In this document: one piece after another, positions 54,225 to 60,808 of the stretch
How the letters are laid out: every line of letters starts with the position of its first letter
Position numbering within the stretch: position 1 is the stretch's first letter
Assembly: GCF_002009425.1 (NCBI RefSeq)
Contig: NZ_CP019936.1
Span: 1,535,001 to 1,599,000, forward strand
DNA: 64,000 bases
Direction: 5' to 3'
Source: Thiosocius teredinicola
GTDB lineage: Bacteria; Pseudomonadota; Gammaproteobacteria; Chromatiales; Chromatiaceae
The notes under the pieces: generated by a model
The model's database searches: none
Told to the model about the DNA's origin: nothing
What the model saw: the letters and a program-made list of their open reading frames with translations, nothing else
Made by a program: the position numbers and the translations under genes

Positions 54225-55376
54225 TTAGTTGTTGGCGAGAAAATCACGCATGCGCTGCACCGCACGTTCGAGATTTTCCATCGAGTTCGCGTAGCTGAAG
54301 CGGATGTGCACGTTTTGTCGGTAACTGCCGAAGTCTTTGCCGGGCGCGACACCGACCAGTGCTTCGCGCAACAGGCGCAAGGCGAAGGCATCGCTGTCGT
54401 CGGTGAAAGCGCTGCAATCGGCGTACACGTAGAAAGCGCCTTGCGGCATGTTGGGTATCGTGAACCCGAGATCGCGTAATGCCGGAACGAAGTAGTCGCG
54501 TCGCCGTTGAAAGAGTGTTCGGCGACGTTCGAGTTCGGCGCTGGTGGCCTCGTCGAACGCATGCAGTGCGGCGTATTGCGCCGGTGTGCTTGCGGAGATG
54601 AACAGGTTTTGCGACAGGCGCGTTATGTCTTCGAGGTAACGCTCGGGCACGACCAGCCAGCCCAGCCGCCAGCCGGTCATGCCGTAGTACTTCGAAAAGC
54701 TGTTGACGATGAAGATGTCGTCGCCATCGTGTAAGGCGCTGCGGATCGGCGTTTCGTAGACCAGTCCGTGATAGATCTCGTCAACGATCAGTTGTCCACC
54801 CAGTTCGCGTACGGTTTGCGCGATACGCGTCATCTCTTCGGGTGACACGATCGAACCGGTCGGGTTGGACGGCGTGCCGATCAGTACCGCCTTGGTGCGC
54901 GCGTTCCATGCCGCGCGAATGCTGTCGGCGGTAAGTTGGTAGTTCGTGTCGGGTCCGCTGGCGATGAATCTGGGTATGCCGCCGTACAGGTGGATGAAGT
55001 TTGCATTGCACGGATACCCGGGATCGGCCAGCAACACCTCATCGCCGGGGTCGAGCAGGCAGGCGAAGATCATCTGCAGGCCGCCCGATGAGCCGGGCGT
55101 TACGGTGACGCGTTCGACCGGCGGGCGACAGGTTTCGGGATAGGCGTCGGCGATCAGGCGGCGTAGCTGCGGAATACCGAGCGCCTGCACATAGTGCGTC
55201 CGTTTCTGTTCGAGCGCTTCGATGCCGGCGCGGGTGATCGGGTCGGGCGTGTCGAAATCCGGTTCACCCATCTGCAGGTGAATGATGTCGTTGCCTTCGG
55301 CCTCGAGTCGAAACGCCTCTTCCAACACCTCCATCACGTAGAAGGGACGGATGGGCTGCATGCGCGCGGGCTTCAT
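54225..55376 (-). CDS. Class I/II pyridoxal-phosphate aminotransferase
   Basis: About 383 residues from ATG 55376 (a TTG at 55385 extends the frame). Fold-type I features: LQMGEPDFDTPDPI, TPGSSGGLQMIFA, GTPSNPTGSI, DEIYHGLVY, and PLP lysine in NSFSKYYGMTGWRLGW. Related to aspartate/alanine aminotransferases. First gene of a two-gene operon with a ketopantoate reductase-like gene. Its upstream region carries a TATCGATA/AATCGAAA pair resembling the GntR sites of the dmp locus. Confidence 0.92.
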   Translation of the reverse strand: MKPARMQPIRPFYVMEVLEEAFRLEAEGNDIIHLQMGEPDFDTPDPITRAGIEALEQKRTHYVQALGIPQLRRLIADAYPETCRPPVERVTVTPGSSGGLQMIFACLLDPGDEVLLADPGYPCNANFIHLYGGIPRFIASGPDTNYQLTADSIRAAWNARTKAVLIGTPSNPTGSIVSPEEMTRIAQTVRELGGQLIVDEIYHGLVYETPIRSALHDGDDIFIVNSFSKYYGMTGWRLGWLVVPERYLEDITRLSQNLFISASTPAQYAALHAFDEATSAELERRRTLFQRRRDYFVPALRDLGFTIPNMPQGAFYVYADCSAFTDDSDAFALRLLREALVGVAPGKDFGSYRQNVHIRFSYANSMENLERAVQRMRDFLANN

Positions 55377-55421
55377 GGGTGCCAAGTCTCAACAGTTTCA
55401 AGACATCTAATGATAACGAAA

Positions 55422-55448
55422 TATCGATAACGATACTTAAAATCGAAA
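55422..55448. promoter_or_regulatory. Candidate third GntR-type operator pair
   Basis: TATCGATA (55422) and AATCGAAA (55441) lie exactly 19 bases apart in the AT-rich region between the divergent aminotransferase and methyltransferase genes. The spacing and sequence match the pairs at dmpQ and dmpC. Chance cannot be excluded in such AT-rich DNA. Confidence 0.3.
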
Positions 55449-55559
55449 CCTTTCCCCGTGCGTTAGAATGGCGTTTTCCGAGATCAAACAGCCTGCGCGG
55501 ACGTTGGCCGAAACCGGCATCCGCATGGCATCAACCGATGGCCTGTGTGGGGATGCGAC

Positions 55560-56162
55560 GTGCACGACCAACGCGAAGCAAAATGGAACAAGCGCTACGC
55601 CGAGAGCGCGGCTGAGTCACCTCAGCCACTGGAGGTGCTGGTCGACAATGCACACCTGCTGCCACATGGGGGTGTCGCCCTCGACCTGGCGAGCGGACTG
55701 GGCGGTAGTGCCTTGTGGCTCGCTCGTCGGGGGTTCGAAACCTATGCGTGGGATTGGTCGGACGTCGCTATCGAAAAACTGCGACTCTCTGCGGCCGGCT
55801 TACCGTTGACCGCACAGATACGGGACGTGGAAGCGCAGCCACCTGAAGCAGGGCGGTTCGACGTGATCTGCGTGGGGCATTTTCTGCAGCGCGATTTGTG
55901 CACGGCGATCGCTGCCGCACTGAAGCCGGGCGGTGTGCTTTTTTATCAAACGTTCACACAAGAAAAGGTGGATGACAGCGGGCCGGGCAACCCGGATTTT
56001 CGGTTGGCGCCGAACGAGCTGTTGCAGCTTTTTTCAGATTTGATCGTGCGTTACTACCGCGATGAGGGAACCTGCGGTGATATCGGCGCAGGTTTTCGCA
56101 ACCGCGCGCAGTTGGTGGCGCAACAGCATTTTAGCGAACACTGTCCTGGATTTAGAAAGTGA
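55560..56162 (+). CDS. Class I SAM-dependent methyltransferase
   Basis: About 200 residues. GTG 55560 is favoured (MHDQREAKWNKRYAE), with GGGGA about 8 bases upstream; a GTG at 55545 is also in frame. Motif I ALDLASGLGGSALWLARRG, acidic DWSD, and FDVICVGHFLQRDL with a LKPGGVLFYQTFT post-motif. Resembles the TehB-like/Methyltransf_11 group; substrate unknown. Followed by the Fur-like gene after 34 bases. Confidence 0.87.
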   Translation: MHDQREAKWNKRYAESAAESPQPLEVLVDNAHLLPHGGVALDLASGLGGSALWLARRGFETYAWDWSDVAIEKLRLSAAGLPLTAQIRDVEAQPPEAGRFDVICVGHFLQRDLCTAIAAALKPGGVLFYQTFTQEKVDDSGPGNPDFRLAPNELLQLFSDLIVRYYRDEGTCGDIGAGFRNRAQLVAQQHFSEHCPGFRK

Positions 56163-56196
56163 CGCGCGCGCGCGGAATTGGCATATACTCGCAATT

Positions 56197-56637
56197 ATGA
56201 ATAAGAATATTGATACAGATCAGCATAGCGCTGAACAACTAGCCGAAAAATTGCAGGACCATGGCGTGTTTCCCACTCGGCAGCGTCTGATCGTGGCGCG
56301 CGCCATGTTCGAGCGTCGTCAGCATCTCACTGCCGATCAATTGTTGCAGCGGATCAACCGGGATGGCGAAGCGGGTGTGTCACGCGCCACCGTGTACAAC
56401 ACGCTGGCGGCATTTTTGCGTCGTGGCTTGATTGCGGTGGTCAACACGCCCGGCGGTACGGTGTACTTCGATTCCGAGCCGAATGCGCATATCCATCTGT
56501 ATGATGAGGTGAGTGGCGAACTGGTCGATGCCGATATCGATCCCGTTGCGCTGGCCGAAAAGGTGCCGCTACCGGATGGCATGCAATTGATCGGTACCGA
56601 CGTGCTGCTCCGCGTCCGCCGTCAGACCGGCAAGTAA
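56197..56637 (+). CDS. Fur/Irr-like transcriptional regulator without cysteines
   Basis: 146 residues from ATG 56197; the longer open frame starts inside the methyltransferase. Fur winged HTH (about 15-95: FPTRQRLIVARAMFERRQHLTADQLLQRI, SRATVYNTLAAFLRRGLI seen in part). The dimerisation domain is short and has HIHLYDEVSGELVD in place of the Fur metal motif. No Cys occurs anywhere, so the CxxC structural zinc sites of Fur/PerR/Zur are absent, as in Irr-type members. Probably an iron- or haem-responsive regulator. An AT-rich element ATGAATAAGAATATTGAT covers its start. Confidence 0.85.
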   Translation: MNKNIDTDQHSAEQLAEKLQDHGVFPTRQRLIVARAMFERRQHLTADQLLQRINRDGEAGVSRATVYNTLAAFLRRGLIAVVNTPGGTVYFDSEPNAHIHLYDEVSGELVDADIDPVALAEKVPLPDGMQLIGTDVLLRVRRQTGK

Positions 56638-56933
56638 TCAACACAGACAGGCGCCCGCCTTTCTACACCTTCGATGTCAGAGGCACTGTCGCTTTCTGAT
56701 TCCCTTCGTATACCTCCTCGTTCGTCGTGCTGGTCGTGAATCCTTGAGCTTGTAGTCGTGCATTTGGGGACGGCTTGTCTGCTTATGAAACCTCGCGAGG
56801 AAGAAACGCGCCTGGCGACCCATTTTCTGCGCACCCTTGTCGGTGAAACAGTACGTGACGAGCATCTGCCTGGCTCGGTTTGATTGGCACATACACCCAA
56901 GCCAAGGCAGTTGGGCGATTCGTTGCAGATCAG
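56638..56933. other. Intergenic stretch without an assignable gene
   Basis: Nearly 300 bases between the Fur-like gene and the terminator of the minus-strand aminomutase gene. A 62-codon minus-strand frame (56677-56865) is possible, but its product is very basic and resembles nothing I recognise. No promoter or RNA structure is clear. Confidence 0.35.
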
Positions 56934-56960
56934 AAAAAAGGGCCCGCTCGGGCCCTTTTT
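56934..56960. terminator. Bidirectional intrinsic terminator
   Basis: A run of As, the stem GGGCCC/GGGCCC around GCTC, then five Ts. The A-run, hairpin and T-run work on both strands. It lies 23 bases beyond the stop of the minus-strand radical SAM aminomutase gene. Confidence 0.85.
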
Positions 56961-56982
56961 GAATGAAGCCTGTATGCACCGA

Positions 56983-58356
56983 TCACGTCGGCTGCTGCAT
57001 TGCCTCGTATTCGTCCTCGAAGAAGAAGCGTTGCTCGCCGAAGGCCGGTTTGAGTTGATCGAGCCAGGTCGCGTTTTCGTCGTAGCGCGCGAAGAACGGG
57101 CGCTGTACCCAATCCGGGTTGCGTCCCTGGATAAAGCGCAGCACAAACACCTTCTCACCCTGGATCTCGGCAATGCCCTGGATCTCAACCTTTCCGGGCC
57201 CGGCGCTCATGCTTGGACCACGTGCGGTTCGACCCAGTCCCGAAACCTGTTGCATGGCGTCGCGGTAGATGTTCCAGGCGCGTGCCAGCGGGACCTCGAA
57301 ATGGTGCCGCGCACCGGTGTCGCGTTCGACGAACATATAGTAAGGAACGATGCCGAGCCCGACTTGCGTGCGCCACATCGTCGCCCAATCGTCGGCGTTG
57401 TCGTTGATGTGTGCCAGCAACGGCCCCTGACTGCGGATTTCGGCGCCCGTGGCACGCAGCCTCGCAATGGCTTGCTGCGCGATGTCGGTGCTCAGTTCCT
57501 TCCAATGGTTGTAGTGCGCCATGATCGCGACGTGCTTGCCCGCCGCCGACAGGCGTTGCAACAAATCGATCAGCTCGTCGGCATCGTTGTCGGTCACGAA
57601 GCGGTGCGGCCAGAAGGTCAGCGCCTTGGTGCCGATGCGGATCGTCTGAATATGCGAGAACTGTGGCTGCAGCAAGGGTTCGAGATAGCTGACCAGGTGT
57701 TTGGTCTTCATCACCATCGGATCGCCGCCGGTGATCAGCAGGTCGGTGACCTCAGTGTGTGATTTCAGGTAGGCATGCAGCTTGGCGGCTTCGGTCGACG
57801 CCATCCGCAGTTCCTTGTCGCCGACGAACTGCGCCCACCGAAAACAGAACGTGCAGTAGCTGTGGCAGGTCTGTCCCTGGCTGGGGAAGAACAATACGGT
57901 CTCGCGGTACTTGTGCTGCACACCGTTCAGCCGCTCGCCATCGTCGGTGCAGGGTACGTTGAGTTCGAGCTGGCCGGCCGGATGCGGGTTGAGCTCGGCA
58001 CGCAGCGTCTGTGCGAGCGCCTGCAGCTGTTCGCGCGGCAGGTTGGCACGCAATGCCTCGGCCATGCGCTCATACATGTCCGGCGTGAGCATGTCGCGCT
58101 GCGGAAACGTCAGTTGATAGATCGGGTCGTTCGGTACCTTGCGCCAATCGATGAGTTCGTCGATCACATAGGCGTTCACGCGGAACGGGAGTACCGATGA
58201 CACCACCCGCATCTCGAAGCGTGTTTCTTCCGACAGGGTGTTCAAGGCCTCGATCTTGTCGAGATCGCGTTGCGTGTAGACCTTGAAGGCGCGCGGTTCG
58301 GCGGACGGAGTCGCACTATCGAATGCGATCCGTGATAAAGCGGACGTCGTGGACAT
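56983..58356 (-). CDS. KamA-family radical SAM aminomutase-like protein
   Basis: About 457 residues from ATG 58356, preceded by a strong AGGAGGTG; longer frames lack support. Radical SAM CX3CX2C at Cys164, Cys168 and Cys171 (CHSYCTFCF), with LLITGGDPMVM and PLP/substrate region features of lysine 2,3-aminomutases (RIGTKALTFWPHRF). At 457 residues it is longer than EpmB (about 340) and carries an N-terminal extension and a C-terminal tail (VFVLRFIQGRNPDWVQRPFF). Possibly an amino-acid mutase making a beta-amino acid (for example an osmolyte precursor), but no acetyltransferase neighbour is seen. Monocistronic. Confidence 0.85.
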   Translation of the reverse strand: MSTTSALSRIAFDSATPSAEPRAFKVYTQRDLDKIEALNTLSEETRFEMRVVSSVLPFRVNAYVIDELIDWRKVPNDPIYQLTFPQRDMLTPDMYERMAEALRANLPREQLQALAQTLRAELNPHPAGQLELNVPCTDDGERLNGVQHKYRETVLFFPSQGQTCHSYCTFCFRWAQFVGDKELRMASTEAAKLHAYLKSHTEVTDLLITGGDPMVMKTKHLVSYLEPLLQPQFSHIQTIRIGTKALTFWPHRFVTDNDADELIDLLQRLSAAGKHVAIMAHYNHWKELSTDIAQQAIARLRATGAEIRSQGPLLAHINDNADDWATMWRTQVGLGIVPYYMFVERDTGARHHFEVPLARAWNIYRDAMQQVSGLGRTARGPSMSAGPGKVEIQGIAEIQGEKVFVLRFIQGRNPDWVQRPFFARYDENATWLDQLKPAFGEQRFFFEDEYEAMQQPT

Positions 58357-58603
58357 AAGCCACCTCCTAACAACTCTGCGGCTGGGCAAGGCGCCCGACC
58401 AAGGGGTACGGATATGGGGCCGCGCTCTATTCGGCACTGGTCCCCGCAGCTCCCCGTCCGGAAGTTGGGGGGCCAAGAGAAAAATGGCCGCAGACCTTAC
58501 CAGACTGCGTCTGGCTAAGCAATTAGCGGCGTCGTCAAGCGATTGTTTAATAAAGTGATTTTGTTCGAAGGCCGAATTTAGCGAGGCAAGTGGGTGCTGT
58601 CGG

Positions 58604-59653
58604 TCAGAACAGGGTCAATTGGCCGTCGGCCCGGGGTGCGCGGAACAGGTCGGATCGCAGCTCGATGGCACCGTCGAGGCCCGCTTTGCGGCGGGCGAGG
58701 TGGAAACGCTGACGGATCATATCGGCATAGACGCCGCTGCCGACGAGTCGCCGGCCGAAGGTGCTGTCGTTGTCACGACCCCCGCGCAGCGCTTGCACAT
58801 GATTCATGACATGAGCGGCCGAGTCGGGATAGTGGGCCTCGAGCCAGTCACGAAATAACGGCGATACCTCGAGTGGCAGGCGCATCAGCACGTAGTCGGC
58901 CGTCACCGCGCCGGCATCGGCGGCGGCCTGGAGCAGGGTTTCGATCTCGGGCTCGGTCAACACCGGTACGACGGGGGCGATCATTGCCCGGACCGGCACA
59001 CCGGCCTCGCTCAGCCGGGTAACGGTTTGCAGGCGGCGTTGCGGCGCCGCGGCGCGCGGTTCGAGTGCGCGCGCGAGCGGCCGTTGCAGCGTCGTCAACG
59101 ACACGGCCACCTCGACCAGCTGTTCGCGGGCCATGTCCTGCAACAGGTCGATGTCGCGTTCAACCAATGCTGATTTGGTGACGATGACGGTCGGGTGGTG
59201 CATTTCGGCCAATATCTCGAGTACCTGTCTGCTTATCAGCCAGTCACGTTCGATTGGCTGATAGGCGTCGGTGATCGCGCCAAGGGCGACGGGTGCAGCG
59301 CGGTAGTTGGGGGCAGCCAATTCCGCTTTGAGCAGACCGGGCAACGCGGGTCGGGCGAACAGGCGTGACTCGAAATCCAGTCCGGGCGAGAGATCGAGCC
59401 AGGCATGTGTCGGCCGTGCATAACAATAGATGCAGCCGTGCTCACAGCCACGATAGGGATTGATCGAGCGATCGAAGGGGATATCCGGCGATTGGTTGTA
59501 GGTGATCGCTTTACGGGTGCTGTCGATGGCAACCTGCGTGCGCAGGGGTACGGGCGGCTCTTGGTGCCAGCCGTCGTCGAAAGCCTGTTTTGCGTGTGCA
59601 TGGTAGCGGTTGGCCGGGTTGTCGCCGGCGCCGCGCCCGCGCGAGCCTTTCAT
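58604..59653 (-). CDS. PA0069-like / SplB-related radical SAM protein
   Basis: About 349 residues from ATG 59653 with GGGG upstream. The radical SAM cluster CEHGCIYCYARP sits near residue 70. Further features are DFESRLFARP, TDAYQPIER, TVIVTKSALVERD and VSLTTLQRPLARALEPRAAAP. Matches the uncharacterised PA0069 group related to spore photoproduct lyase-type proteins. Function unknown; the family's substrate has not been settled to my knowledge. Lies upstream of, and in the same direction as, the KamA-like gene but 247 bases apart. Confidence 0.85.
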   Translation of the reverse strand: MKGSRGRGAGDNPANRYHAHAKQAFDDGWHQEPPVPLRTQVAIDSTRKAITYNQSPDIPFDRSINPYRGCEHGCIYCYARPTHAWLDLSPGLDFESRLFARPALPGLLKAELAAPNYRAAPVALGAITDAYQPIERDWLISRQVLEILAEMHHPTVIVTKSALVERDIDLLQDMAREQLVEVAVSLTTLQRPLARALEPRAAAPQRRLQTVTRLSEAGVPVRAMIAPVVPVLTEPEIETLLQAAADAGAVTADYVLMRLPLEVSPLFRDWLEAHYPDSAAHVMNHVQALRGGRDNDSTFGRRLVGSGVYADMIRQRFHLARRKAGLDGAIELRSDLFRAPRADGQLTLF

Positions 59654-59963
59654 TGTTACCCCGCGTGGAAAACGTCGAATGTGCGACAAACACTGCCAAT
59701 ACCGGGTCGCGGCGGCAAGCACTTGTCCTATTCCGCCACATAAGTGTCAAAAAAACTTTACGTTTTTGCCTCGGCTGGTTTTCGATACGGCCGGCACCCG
59801 GTTCTTCTCGGGCCGACAATCCAGCGATTAAACGCTTGAAATCTATTTATAAAATCTTGTGTTCAATGGTTCGTTCCGGGGCCACGATGCGCTCCTGGCA
59901 TACGTGATGCAGCGAGAACCGCAAATCGTCAAGCATGTCGAGTAGCGACGGTTGGAGACGGCC
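59654..59963. other. Divergent intergenic region
   Basis: 310 bases between the PA0069-like gene and a small conserved hypothetical gene. Contains AAAAAC-TTTAC-GTTTTT near 59751-59767, a possible operator-like repeat, and an AT-rich TATAAAAT (about 59848) that could be a -10 for the rightward gene. No gene recognised. Confidence 0.4.
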
Positions 59964-60362
59964 ATGACAGAGCAGACAACACGACAAACAGACACCCTGG
60001 TGTGGGCAAACGGCGCAGAAGCTTCTTCCGCTTGCTCTGCGCTCAGCCCGCGCACCTTGCAGGAGCAGAACCGCTGCTTCGAAGGAACGGGGGGCGTCAG
60101 CAAGAACAACTGCGATGCGGGTTTCCGGCCGGCCTATCAGCATGCCGAGACGGGCGAGACCGTCGAATCACGCTTTGCCGACGGTAGTCCGGCGCCGGTC
60201 CATGTGTTGGAGGGCTTGCCCAGCGACTGGGTCAAGGCGCGCGATGCCGAAGGTCGCGTTTCTGAGGTGCTGCAATCGGTGATCGCCGGTTTCGTCAAGA
60301 ATGGTGAGTTCTTCACACGCGAGCAAGCGGCCGAATATCTCGCCGTAGACGCCTGCGCCTGA
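59964..60362 (+). CDS. Conserved small hypothetical protein
   Basis: 132 residues from ATG 59964 with GGAG 6 bases upstream; a TTG at 59952 is less likely. Soluble, no signal peptide or membrane segment. Central part KNNCDAGFRPAYQHAETGE followed by VESRFADGSPAPVHVLEGLP has the look of a conserved family of unknown function; the C-terminus (VIAGFVKNGEFFTREQAAEYL) resembles a small helical domain. Four Cys, mostly near the N-terminal half. I do not recognise a function. Confidence 0.7.
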   Translation: MTEQTTRQTDTLVWANGAEASSACSALSPRTLQEQNRCFEGTGGVSKNNCDAGFRPAYQHAETGETVESRFADGSPAPVHVLEGLPSDWVKARDAEGRVSEVLQSVIAGFVKNGEFFTREQAAEYLAVDACA

Positions 60363-60808
60363 GCGTTGCTCGACTAGTCAGTTTGTTCGTGCTCCGCTGA
60401 TTTCGATTCGTTTAAATCTGACAATTTTTTACATCGACGATTATCAGGGCGCGCGGTCAGCGTTTCTTAGCGAAAATTTACGTCTGGCTGCTGCCTGCCT
60501 ATGTAGATCCCGCGTACTCGGTTATTGAGGGCCACCACCATTTGGCGGCACAAAAAACGGGCTGAACGCGCTGCACCGGGGTGGTGAAAGACCGATGGGA
60601 TTTATGCTCAGCATACAAACGTGACCGACATCGCTTTTCACACAAACTTTCATCGCAACTGCGGGCTACCCTAAGGGTGGCGTCAGGTAAGATCAAAAGC
60701 CATATACGTTAGAACTGTTTGCAGGTATAACGGCTTAGTAGCGGTAGGCATTGACATTTCGGTCCGCCGCAATGATGTCCGCCACCATCACGGACGGGAG
60801 TGAGTTGC
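60363..60808. other. Long leader region before the ExeA-like gene
   Basis: 446 bases without a credible ORF. A TTGACA hexamer at 60751-60756 could be a -35, but no good -10 follows. Several short inverted repeats are present. No riboswitch or ncRNA family recognised. Confidence 0.35.

Noticed and set aside
56677-56865. Possible 62-residue minus-strand protein
   Set aside because: Very basic, no recognisable family and no convincing ribosome site; kept only as a note in the intergenic entry.
56983-58356. Assignment as EpmB (EF-P lysine aminomutase)
   Set aside because: Protein is about 457 residues rather than about 340 and no efp or epmA lies nearby; left as KamA family.
60363-60808. Possible cyclic-di-GMP or other riboswitch in the leader of the ExeA-like gene
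   Set aside because: Short inverted repeats exist, but I could not match the conserved core of any riboswitch class by eye.
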